From contig JAISRF010000178.1 of assembly GCA_031273775.1 (NCBI GenBank), positions 1-14,581 on the forward strand: DNA of 14,581 nucleotides. The letters run 5' to 3'. A program made the translations under genes and the position numbers. Below, one piece after another: positions 6,973-13,005 of the stretch. How positions within the stretch are numbered: the first letter of the stretch is position 1; each line of letters starts with the position of its first letter. A model generated the notes under the pieces. It searched no databases. It was not told the DNA's origin and saw only the letters and a list, made by a program, of their open reading frames with translations. This stretch comes from Oscillospiraceae bacterium. GTDB taxonomy: Bacteria; Bacillota; Clostridia; Oscillospirales; Acutalibacteraceae.

Positions 6973-8434
6973 GCTGACAAACCTTATTATCAACGAATAT
7001 GTCAAGGTATTCGCAAAGATTTCCACAGTGATTATGTTGATTGCCATTGCGGCGCTGGCCGGGATTTACACTTTTGCCAATTACCAGAGCGTGCAACAGG
7101 AAAAACGTTGGCAAACGTCTGATACCTCCTCCCAGTTGGAAACCTATGACCAGATTATCGCACGGGAAAGAAGCGTCCAATCCCCGGGCTGGGAAATCCG
7201 CGTGGAACGCTACACTTACGAGCGTGACCACCGAATTGACCTTTACGACGGCAACTGGAAGGATCTTGCGGTGGCCAACGCGTTCGACCACAAAAGCAAT
7301 GCGCTGGCCGCCGAAACCGAAAGTGAGAAAGCCCGTCTGGAACAGGCGGCAAACGACATGATCGCCACGGTTGAAAAAGACGATTGGAAAAATTATGTAA
7401 ACCTTTTGATTCGGTTGGTCAACCAAAACCCCATCCTGTCTGCCGAAGAGAAAGAGGCTCAGCTTTGGACGCTGAACTACCGGCTGACCCACGACGTAAA
7501 GCCCGGAAACGCTTACTTTGGGTATAACATTTACTCCAATGACGACCAAGCTGACTGGCGCAACAACGCGCTGGTAATGCTGGAGAGCGCCAAACAAACA
7601 ATGAATGAGCAATACGCCAAAGCGGTTGCCGACCGGGAGACTAACGCGCTGGCCGAAGCGGAATACGCGGTCGCGATAAACACCTACCGGCTGGAAAACG
7701 AGGTAAACCTGTTTACCACCACACACACCGGCAACCAATATCTCGGGCAGTCAGGCAAAACGCCGGGCGTGAACTTCTGGACAGTATTTTCCGGATCGGC
7801 CAATAAATACATCATCATGTTCATCGGGGTACTGCTGATCATTGTAGCCGGCAGCGCGATTTCCTCGGAATTTTCTTCCGGAACCGTCAAGTTTCTGCTC
7901 ATCAACCCGGTGAAGCGATGGAAAATTCTGGCCGCCAAATATATTTCCGTACTGACCATGGCCGTTATTATGCTGGCGGTGTTTTACTTGCTCAACGCCC
8001 TGCTGACCATCGCGTTTTTCGGGGTTACCGGTTTGACCGCGCCTCATCTTTCAGTGGCGGGCGGCAATGTAGTCACGGGCAGCAGCTTTTTATATGTGGC
8101 CTGGCAATATCTGCTGGCCGGCGTGGTGGTGGTTACCACCGCGACCTTCTCCTTCTCTCTGTCCTCGCTGGTACGCAATTCCGCGCTGGCTATCGGACTG
8201 GGCGTGTTCCTTACCCTTTCCGGCGAACTGGTCACCGTGTTGCTGGCCGAGAGCCTGAAAGCCGACTGGATTCGCTACATTCTGTTCGCCAACACCGATT
8301 TGGGCGGAATCATGAACCACAGCACGCTCTTTGTGGGACAAACGCTACCATTTGCGCTTTGCGTGATTGGCGTGTATATGGCGGTGTTCCTGCTCACGGC
8401 GTGGGACGGGTTTATGCGGCGGGACGTGCGGTGA
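6965..8434 (+). CDS. ABC-2-type permease with large extracytoplasmic insert
   Basis: A 489-aa permease starting at TTG 6965 with AGGGGG (6951-6956) 8 nt upstream, overlapping the ATPase gene by 8 bp. One helix (about 17-38) is followed by an unusually long hydrophilic segment of about 240 residues (39-279), Ala/Glu/Gln/Arg-rich and probably helical or coiled-coil. Five more helices follow at about 280-302, 325-353, 383-402, 405-427 and 462-482. The sequence SSEFSSGTVKFLLINPVKR after TM2 is the typical ABC-2 coupling region. The architecture (TM1, big external domain, five TMs) resembles NatB/YhaP-type ABC2_membrane_3 permeases. With the preceding ATPase and anchored protein it forms a three-part transporter. 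The export direction is inferred from the family. Confidence 0.92.
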   Translation: MRKLTNLIINEYVKVFAKISTVIMLIAIAALAGIYTFANYQSVQQEKRWQTSDTSSQLETYDQIIARERSVQSPGWEIRVERYTYERDHRIDLYDGNWKDLAVANAFDHKSNALAAETESEKARLEQAANDMIATVEKDDWKNYVNLLIRLVNQNPILSAEEKEAQLWTLNYRLTHDVKPGNAYFGYNIYSNDDQADWRNNALVMLESAKQTMNEQYAKAVADRETNALAEAEYAVAINTYRLENEVNLFTTTHTGNQYLGQSGKTPGVNFWTVFSGSANKYIIMFIGVLLIIVAGSAISSEFSSGTVKFLLINPVKRWKILAAKYISVLTMAVIMLAVFYLLNALLTIAFFGVTGLTAPHLSVAGGNVVTGSSFLYVAWQYLLAGVVVVTTATFSFSLSSLVRNSALAIGLGVFLTLSGELVTVLLAESLKADWIRYILFANTDLGGIMNHSTLFVGQTLPFALCVIGVYMAVFLLTAWDGFMRRDVR

Positions 8435-8450
8435 ATCCGGCAATAAATTC

Positions 8451-8476
8451 GTAGGGGCAGGTCTCTGTGCCTGCCC
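8451..8476. repeat. Small palindromic intergenic element
   Basis: GGGCAGG (8455-8461) and CCTGCCC (8470-8476) form a perfect 7-bp stem around an 8-nt TCTCTGTG loop, preceded by GTAG. From memory, sequences of the form GTAGGGGCAGG...CCTGCCC occur as dispersed short palindromes between genes in several clostridial and cyanobacterial genomes, so this may be one copy of a REP/MITE-like family. No second copy lies in this window. There is no T-tract, so it is a poor terminator, and it sits just before the fumarase ribosome binding site. Confidence 0.55.
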
Positions 8477-8496
8477 GGACAGCGGGAGGTTTAACC

Positions 8497-9339
8497 ATGA
8501 GGGAAATTTCGGTTTCTGAAATCACCGCGGCGATTGCCCGGCTGTGCGTAGAGGCGAATAAATCCCTGCCGGCGGACGTGGAAAGCGCCGTGCGCAAAGC
8601 ACACAGCGCAGAGGAAAACGGGATTGCGAAAGACATTATGCGCGATCTGTGCGAGAATTTGGACGCGGCGCGCGCCCTTTCGCTTCCCGTATGCCAGGAT
8701 ACCGGCATGGCCGTGGTGTTTCTGGACATGGGGCAGGACGCGCACGTCACAGGCGGGGATTTGACCGGAGCGGTAAACGCGGGTGTGGAAGAAGGATATG
8801 TCAAAGGGCGTATGCGGCTTTCCGTGGTGGGTGATCCCATGCGGCGGGCAAACACCAACACGAATGCCCCCGCGATTATTCACACGCGGATTGTACCGGG
8901 CGACAGGTTGAAAATCACCGTTGCTCCCAAAGGCTTCGGAAGCGAGAACATGAGCGGGATTGCCATGCTTAACCCCAGTGCTTCACGGGAACAGGTGATG
9001 AACGCGGTGGTGGAGATTGTGCGAAAAGCCGGGAGTAACCCCTGCCCCCCAATGGTCGTCGGCGTGGGAATCGGTGGGGATTTTGAACTCTCAGCCCTGC
9101 TGGCTAAGCGCGCGCTGACGCGCCCCTTGAATTCCGCCAATCCGGATCCCTTTTACGGGGAATTGGAACGAGATTTGCTGGAGAAAATCAACGGTCTTAA
9201 CATCGGCCCGCAGGGTTTTGGCGGAAAAACCACAGCCCTCGCGGTAAACGTGGAACAGTATGCCACGCACATTGCCGGGCTGCCGGTGGCGGTAAACATC
9301 GGGTGCCACGTTAACCGACATGGGGAAATTCTATTGTAG
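8497..9339 (+). CDS. fumA: Class I fumarate hydratase, alpha (N-terminal) subunit
   Basis: A 280-aa protein of the iron-sulfur hydro-lyase alpha family (fumarase class I / L-tartrate dehydratase TtdA). It supplies the [4Fe-4S]-binding half of the enzyme that interconverts fumarate and malate. The three expected cluster cysteines are visible: C66 in LPVCQDTGMAV, C183 in GSNPCPP and C270 in VNIGCHVNRH. Other signatures are NTNAPAIIHT and APKGFGSENMS. The ATG at 8497 has GGGAGG (8484-8489) 7 nt upstream and replaces a longer GTG start (8467) that would lie in the palindromic element. It follows the permease gene by 62 bp. The beta subunit that usually follows is absent here. Length matches stand-alone alpha subunits. 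Tartrate dehydratase is a less likely alternative. Confidence 0.93.
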   Translation: MREISVSEITAAIARLCVEANKSLPADVESAVRKAHSAEENGIAKDIMRDLCENLDAARALSLPVCQDTGMAVVFLDMGQDAHVTGGDLTGAVNAGVEEGYVKGRMRLSVVGDPMRRANTNTNAPAIIHTRIVPGDRLKITVAPKGFGSENMSGIAMLNPSASREQVMNAVVEIVRKAGSNPCPPMVVGVGIGGDFELSALLAKRALTRPLNSANPDPFYGELERDLLEKINGLNIGPQGFGGKTTALAVNVEQYATHIAGLPVAVNIGCHVNRHGEILL

Positions 9340-9353
9340 TTTTTTGTCAGATT

Positions 9354-9383
9354 TTGCACCAGTTTTGAAGCGGCGCATATAAT
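9354..9383 (+). promoter_or_regulatory. Promoter upstream of the small-protein/spoVM unit
   Basis: TTGCAC (9354-9359) and TATAAT (9378-9383) with an 18-bp spacer fit SigA. The -10 region also reads CATATAAT (9376-9383), close to the SigE-type -10 CATANNNT expected for a spoVM gene, but no good SigE -35 is visible. The predicted leader is about 100 nt and contains a small inverted repeat, AGATA-TGAT-TATCT, near 9430-9443. Confidence 0.55.
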
Positions 9384-9489
9384 ATTAGCAGAACGCAAAC
9401 CGGGCAGGTGCAAGTTTGAAAGAACACACAGATATGATTATCTTTCAGGTAGCGCATTTGGAACTCCAGAAAGGTTCGGTGAATGAACA

Positions 9490-9642
9490 ATGCGTACCCA
9501 TGTCCATAAGCGCGGTGTTTTGGCTTTTGCGTTCGGCGCCGGACTGATTGTTTCCAGTTTCTGCCCTACCCGTCTGCTGATTACGGCGTTGGCAGTGGTG
9601 GTACTGTTGCTGGGAATATCCTGTTGCCGCGCACGGTGCTGA
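9490..9642 (+). CDS. Small hydrophobic membrane protein (50 aa) upstream of spoVM
   Basis: Fifty codons from ATG 9490 to TGA 9642, with GGTGA (9478-9482) 7 nt upstream. The N-terminus is basic (MRTHVHKRG). Hydrophobic stretches at about 10-24 and 29-44 are split by SSFCPTRLL, suggesting a membrane hairpin or one long helix with a Pro/Arg kink, and the end SCCRARC is Cys/Arg-rich (C25, C45, C46, C50). The hydrophobic pattern and the good initiation site support a real gene rather than a chance frame. I do not know a named family for it. It lies 54 bp before spoVM and after a good promoter, so the two are probably co-transcribed, which hints at a sporulation or membrane role (inference). Confidence 0.65.
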   Translation: MRTHVHKRGVLAFAFGAGLIVSSFCPTRLLITALAVVVLLLGISCCRARC

Positions 9643-9696
9643 CGCCCGCAAACCGGCGGAAAGTCGGCGCACACTTGAGTACGGAGGTTTTCCCGA

Positions 9697-9777
9697 ATGA
9701 AGGTTGTAGTCGTAAAAAGCCCGAGAGTCATAAAAGGAATACTAATGATGATGTTTGGGATCAAAAAAACCGCTTGA
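9697..9777 (+). CDS. spoVM: Stage V sporulation protein SpoVM
   Basis: A 26-residue protein, exactly the length of B. subtilis SpoVM. Starting MKVVVVKSPRVIKGIL, it shares with the B. subtilis protein (recalled sequence) M1, K2, K7, P9, G14, I15, M19 and G21, including Pro9, known to be important for membrane-curvature sensing, and it keeps the amphipathic pattern and basic tail. GGAGG (9683-9687) lies 9 nt before the ATG. SpoVM is a short amphipathic helix that lies on the outer forespore membrane, recognises its positive curvature and anchors the SpoIVA coat basement layer. The gene is followed about 65 bp later by a strong terminator. Its presence argues for an endospore-forming lineage. 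It is easily missed by automatic annotation because of its size. Confidence 0.88.
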   Translation: MKVVVVKSPRVIKGILMMMFGIKKTA

Positions 9778-9842
9778 TGTTCAACGTTGACTCCTTACAA
9801 TAGGTCTGTTTGACGCAAAAACGCAAAACGCCGTAAAAACCG

Positions 9843-9885
9843 ACAAAGACCGGGGAATATTAACTTCTCCGGCCTTTGTTTTTTT
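9843..9885 (+). terminator. Intrinsic terminator downstream of spoVM
   Basis: ACAAAG-A-CCGGGGAA (9843-9857) pairs with TTCTCCGG-C-CTTTGT (9865-9879) around the loop TATTAAC, with one internal A/C mismatch and one G-T wobble, and is followed by a run of seven T (9879-9885). On the other strand the hairpin is followed by CGGTTTTTA, so it may also stop transcripts arriving from cdaR. Confidence 0.85.
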
Positions 9886-9905
9886 AACGGATTCCGCCGT
9901 CTGAC

Positions 9906-9921
9906 GCGCTCTTCGGAGCGC
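9906..9921. other. Perfect short hairpin with UUCG loop
   Basis: GCGCTC (9906-9911), TTCG (9912-9915), GAGCGC (9916-9921): a 6-bp perfect stem closed by C-G around the very stable UUCG tetraloop (read on the plus strand). There is no following T-tract. It lies in the gap between the spoVM terminator and cdaR and may help 3'-end protection or termination. Confidence 0.5.
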
Positions 9922-9926
9922 AATTT

Positions 9927-9947
9927 AGAGTTGAGAGTTGAGAATGA
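9927..9947. repeat. Short heptamer tandem repeat
   Basis: AGAGTTG at 9927-9933 and again at 9934-9940, followed by a degenerate AGAATGA (9941-9947). Short heptad repeats of this kind between genes are common slippage products. The 229-bp gap 9778-10006 otherwise holds the terminator, two hairpins and no convincing gene. Confidence 0.5.
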
Positions 9948-9953
9948 TTGTTT

Positions 9954-9973
9954 TATCGGCGTTTTACGCCAAT
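9954..9973 (-). terminator. Possible weak terminator hairpin after cdaR
   Basis: On the minus strand, ATTGGCGT and ACGCCGAT form an 8-bp stem (with one G-T) around AAA. It lies about 34 nt past the cdaR stop. The downstream sequence AAAACAATCATT is not U-rich, so termination would be inefficient or need a factor; the opposing spoVM terminator may take over. Confidence 0.3.
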
Positions 9974-10006
9974 AAGTCACCAATAACCAAGCCCCGGCGT
10001 CTAATT

Positions 10007-11320
10007 TCACTTCGCCGCCAGCGTGACCGCGACCCCGTATTTCCCATACGCCCAAAAGCCGTCGCCTGTCTTGAACCGCATTGTCACATCGCGGATATAA
10101 TCGCCAGGCGCGGTTACGCCGCTCCAATCAATTTCACCGTATACATCGCTTGCTTTAAGCCGGTTAAGCTGGGCGGTCGACCCGACAACGGTAACATTGC
10201 TCTCCATCACCGCGCGGGTAATGGTCAGGTTTTGCGGCAAATCAGGCGAATTAAAATTCGTAACCTTGAAGGTTTTGGCGGTATGGCCTTTTAAGTCCAC
10301 CGTGACCCGCACCTTTGCGGCAGGGTTCCCGATAATCCGGCACCCCGCGGGAATCAGCGCGTCGCAGTCAAAGACTGCGCTGTCGGGACTGACATTACGG
10401 AAATCAATAGCCGAAAGGCGGATTTGTTCCAACTGATCCACCACCTCCGGCGGGCCGGAAACCGTCACCGTCTGCTGGCTGAGCGTAACGCGCTCCAGCG
10501 GGTTATCCGCGTAAGCGGCGGGCGCGTTCAAAAATTCAATGGCAACGGGCAGTTCCTTGTGCCGGGTAATTGGCACGGTAATGCTCACCTTGTTTGGGGT
10601 AATGGTTAGGTTGGAAAAATCCATCTTTTCACCGGCGCGGTTGTAAAGCACTACGTTCGCCATGAAGTCCGAGGTGTGCTCAAGGGTCTCGTTGACGGTG
10701 TATTCGGCAACGGCCGAGCCAATTTCGTTTATTAATAAGTCGGAGCCCTTCACCGTAACGGGTTCATCCGCGGCATTGGTTAAAATCGCGTTTTCCACAA
10801 CCAACCCCCCCCCGGGCTGAACGCCGTTCGCCTTTGCCGTCAGGTGGAAAACAGCCGTGGTTTGACGGTCAAATTCCACGGTTATTTCCGGCTTGCTGAT
10901 GGACACGCACTTGAAATCGGCAGTGGGACTTTTCGAAGTGTACACAAGTGAAATCTGATATTTTCCCGGCCCATTCACGCCGGAAACATTGGGTGTTACC
11001 TTAATGTCGTCTTTTGTGTAGTTGCGCACCGTCGCGCGATTGCCTTCAATCACCACGTCCACAGTCTGCGAATTGCCGGATACAACCTCTAACCCCTGGT
11101 CTTTGAGTGAGCCGTCTATGGGGATGGCAACTTCTATCCCCGTGATGAGATGTTCGGTTTCCGCAAAATACTCCATGGTCAGAAAAAACCAAAGCGCCAC
11201 GGACGCCACCAGCGCAATAGCCAAAACGGCGCGGTTGCTGCTCAATATACGCGTAAGCGAAAAGGGATTTTTCACTTTCAATCTTTGCCACTCCCTCTGC
11301 CGATAATCCTTTTCCACCAT
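10007..11320 (-). CDS. cdaR: YbbR-domain protein, c-di-AMP cyclase regulator CdaR
   Basis: A 437-aa membrane-anchored protein: a basic cytoplasmic N-terminus, one membrane helix (about 31-50, AVLAIALVASVALWFFLTME) and an outward-facing region made of about four YbbR-like beta repeats (about 60-150, 155-250, 257-345, 348-435). CdaR binds and modulates the membrane diadenylate cyclase CdaA in Bacillus and Listeria. The ATG at 11320 has GAGG 7 nt upstream and lies inside cdaA, overlapping its end by 43 bp, which implies translational coupling. A GTG at 11275 just after the cdaA stop is a possible alternative. Length and repeat number fit the family. In many Firmicutes glmM follows; here the next genes are convergent spoVM and its neighbour. 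Confidence 0.92.
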   Translation of the reverse strand: MVEKDYRQREWQRLKVKNPFSLTRILSSNRAVLAIALVASVALWFFLTMEYFAETEHLITGIEVAIPIDGSLKDQGLEVVSGNSQTVDVVIEGNRATVRNYTKDDIKVTPNVSGVNGPGKYQISLVYTSKSPTADFKCVSISKPEITVEFDRQTTAVFHLTAKANGVQPGGGLVVENAILTNAADEPVTVKGSDLLINEIGSAVAEYTVNETLEHTSDFMANVVLYNRAGEKMDFSNLTITPNKVSITVPITRHKELPVAIEFLNAPAAYADNPLERVTLSQQTVTVSGPPEVVDQLEQIRLSAIDFRNVSPDSAVFDCDALIPAGCRIIGNPAAKVRVTVDLKGHTAKTFKVTNFNSPDLPQNLTITRAVMESNVTVVGSTAQLNRLKASDVYGEIDWSGVTAPGDYIRDVTMRFKTGDGFWAYGKYGVAVTLAAK

Positions 11321-12171
11321 GGGCGTGCCTCGGTTTGTGCGTTCTGTGCGCCGAACATAACCGCCTCCAGCTCCGCGGCAAGCGTTTCGCCGTTAAAGCC
11401 GCGGGTTAAAACGCCGTTGTTCGCCACGGAAATGGTGCCGGTTTCCTCGGACACGACCACCACCACGGAATCAGAAATCTCGCTCATGCCAATCGCCGCG
11501 CGGTGTCGCGTACCCAGTTCTCTGGAAATCTCTTTTTCCGTCAGAGGCAATATACAGCCCGCGGCATATACCCGCCCGGCGCGAATTAACATGGCGCCGT
11601 CATGAAGCGGCGTGTTCGGATAAAAAATATTGCAAATTAAGGAAGGAGTCGCGGACGCGTCCACAACGGTGCCGGTTTCCGTAATTTCGCTGAGTGCCGT
11701 TTTACGCTCAAATACAATCAGCGCGCCGGTTTCGGACTCGCCCAGCGTCTGGCAGGCTTTGCCCACGGCGGCAATGCACGCGCGAACCGCTTCCGCGCCC
11801 TCCTCCGCCATCCCCAATCGTCCCTTACCTGTGAGGTCGCTGGTTCCCACCCGTTCCAGCAGACGGCGGATTTCCGGCTGAAAAATCACAACTGCGGCAA
11901 CCACAATTTGCCCGAAAACGTTGGTCAGAATCCAGGACATATATTTGAGCTCAAAGGCACGGACAAGAATAAAAATAAGCAAAAGCACCAAAATACCCTT
12001 GATTAACTGCTCCGCGCGTGTTTCGCGGATTAACTGTATTCCCTTGTAGATGATAAACGCCATCAGCAAAATATCAATCACATCAACAGGCGTGATACTA
12101 AGCAGGACGTTTATGAATTCGAAAAACTTTTCGGCAAACACACGGAAAAATTCGGACATTAAAAACGCCAT
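11278..12171 (-). CDS. cdaA: Membrane diadenylate cyclase CdaA
   Basis: A 297-aa protein that makes cyclic di-AMP from two ATP at the cytoplasmic face of the membrane. Three helices occupy about 27-44, 57-73 and 78-97. The DAC (DisA_N) domain follows from about 105, with the catalytic motifs DGA (191-193, in PLHDGAMLI) and RHR (222-224, in LGTRHRAAIG). The second messenger controls potassium and osmolyte uptake and cell-wall homeostasis, and is essential in many Firmicutes. The start is a little uncertain: ATG 12171 has GAGG only 1 nt upstream, whereas an in-frame ATG at 12159 has it 13 nt upstream, so neither is ideal. It is the first gene of the cdaA-cdaR operon, preceded by its own promoter and a leader of about 107 nt with notable inverted repeats. 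Confidence 0.95.
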   Translation of the reverse strand: MAFLMSEFFRVFAEKFFEFINVLLSITPVDVIDILLMAFIIYKGIQLIRETRAEQLIKGILVLLLIFILVRAFELKYMSWILTNVFGQIVVAAVVIFQPEIRRLLERVGTSDLTGKGRLGMAEEGAEAVRACIAAVGKACQTLGESETGALIVFERKTALSEITETGTVVDASATPSLICNIFYPNTPLHDGAMLIRAGRVYAAGCILPLTEKEISRELGTRHRAAIGMSEISDSVVVVVSEETGTISVANNGVLTRGFNGETLAAELEAVMFGAQNAQTEARPWWKRIIGRGSGKD

Positions 12172-12215
12172 ACCTCAACGCGCGCAAATAAGCCATGAAA
12201 GCCTTGCATGGCGTT
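12164..12215 (-). promoter_or_regulatory. cdaA leader with competing inverted repeats
   Basis: On the mRNA, AACGCCATG (12215-12207) can pair with CATGGC (12197-12192; 6 bp, 9-nt loop) or with ATGGCGTT (12171-12164; 8 bp), which is the cdaA start codon and first codons. The two pairings exclude each other. This would allow a start-sequestering versus start-free choice. It could also be chance; no known riboswitch was recognised here. Confidence 0.35.
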
Positions 12216-12284
12216 CGCGGTGAAGTATTTCCTTTCCTGTCATATTTCTACGCTGAGCGCTTTTCTTTAACGCCAACCCTCTTT

Positions 12285-12312
12285 ATTGTATCACATCCGG
12301 AGAAATATGCAA
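12285..12312 (-). promoter_or_regulatory. Promoter of the cdaA-cdaR operon
   Basis: On the minus strand, TTGCAT (12312-12307) and TACAAT (12290-12285) are 16 bp apart, with TGA directly before the -10 (extended -10, TGATACAAT). The predicted start near 12278 leaves about 107 nt of leader before ATG 12171. Confidence 0.65.
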
Positions 12313-12320
12313 GAGTTTTT

Positions 12321-12597
12321 TCAAAAGAAATGGCCGACGTACTGTCCCGCCACATGCGAGCCGTCCGACATGCGGAAGGTTTTCACGTTTTCCTTACGCA
12401 GGGATTTTTCCTCGCCCACTATGTACACCGGTCTTTCGGCATCGGCTTCTTGGGGTTCGGTGATTTGCTCCGGGTCAACAGCCAACTGCACCGGCAACTC
12501 CTTCGCTTCCGCGAAGACCAGGGAGGTCAGGACGATGCCCAGGGTGAGGATTAAGAAGGTTTGGGAGATATTGAGGCTTAGACGGATTGGTCAACAT
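12321..12597 (-). pseudogene. Remnant of a secreted wall-associated/RHS-type protein (N-terminal fragment)
   Basis: Reading the minus strand from CGT at 12584 to TGA at 12323-12321 gives an 88-residue frame. It has a signal-peptide-like start (RLSLNISQTFLILTLGIVL, then TSLVFAEA), an acidic Pro-rich stretch, then RPVYIVGEEKSLRKENVKTF and RMSDGSHVAGQYVGHFF. The LRxENVKxFxxxDGSxxAxxY pattern recalls the N-terminal segment of large clostridial cell-wall-associated RHS/YD-repeat proteins. No start codon exists in this frame; a TGA (12593-12591) precedes it. An ATG at 12597 lies one nucleotide out of frame, so a single-base indel would restore MLTN plus the signal peptide. The frame ends right at the cdaA promoter, where hundreds of residues would be expected. 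It is read here as a frameshifted, truncated fragment; similarity is from memory. Confidence 0.5.
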
Positions 12598-12980
12598 GCA
12601 GATGAACTTTTGCAAGACAATCCGGATGGCAGGAAACGCGGATACATTTACCGCGATATTAGGCTCAAAGCCGTTTAGTCGGTCAAAGAAAAATGTATCA
12701 GCGCGCAGGCGAACGCAAGTCCAATCAAGAGCGCCGACCAATATTGCAAAATTGGAATATTTAAAAATGGAAAACATGAAACGGCAGTGGTGATTTTTGC
12801 GGCACGAGCACTTGGCAAGCTGGAAAAGCGAAAGCGTTACTAAGAGCCTACATTCACTTTCAATTTACCGTACAGGCTGATGGCGGTATCAATACTCGAG
12901 GAAATAATTAACCAAAACCCTGCTTTGTCTTGTATAATTTCCTCTTTAGCGCAAAAGATATGACGAAAGATAAATCATAA
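12598..12980. other. Gene-poor interval upstream of the FAD oxidoreductase
   Basis: No gene with an acceptable start is visible. One plus-strand frame reads HADELLQDNPDGRKRGYIY and on to RDIRLKAV, meets TAG at 12676-12678, then continues in the same frame with SVKEKCISAQ...IGIFKNGKHETAVVIF to a TAA just after 12838. It could be a decayed gene with a nonsense codon, but there is no recognisable family. The base composition is more A/T-rich than in the flanking genes. The right end holds the candidate promoter at 12908-12938. Confidence 0.4.
12908..12938 (+). promoter_or_regulatory. Candidate promoter for the FAD oxidoreductase
   Basis: A perfect -10 TATAAT (12933-12938) preceded by TTG. The best -35 is TTAACC (12908-12913) with a long 19-bp spacer, so it is weak or needs an activator. 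The leader to ATG 13006 would be about 60 nt. Confidence 0.4.
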
Positions 12981-13005
12981 AGCTTTGCGTTTAGGAGTGG
13001 TTGAC

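Noticed and set aside
8455..8476. The palindrome as an intrinsic terminator of the ABC operon
   Set aside because: No T-tract follows on either strand, so it does not fit an intrinsic terminator.
9795..10127. A 110-codon minus-strand open frame running through the end of cdaR
   Set aside because: It overlaps cdaR out of frame and passes through the terminator, the UUCG hairpin and the heptamer repeats, so it is a chance reading of structured intergenic DNA.
12195..12678. Two overlapping plus-strand open frames (from 12195 and 12286)
   Set aside because: They lie opposite the cdaA leader, its promoter and the RHS-like remnant, whose minus-strand frame has a recognisable signal peptide; neither has a ribosome binding site.
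12475..12777. A 100-codon minus-strand open frame
   Set aside because: Its last part is the out-of-frame reading of the RHS-like remnant. The rest has no recognised similarity and its start lacks a ribosome binding site; only its ATG at 12597 may matter as the original start of the remnant.
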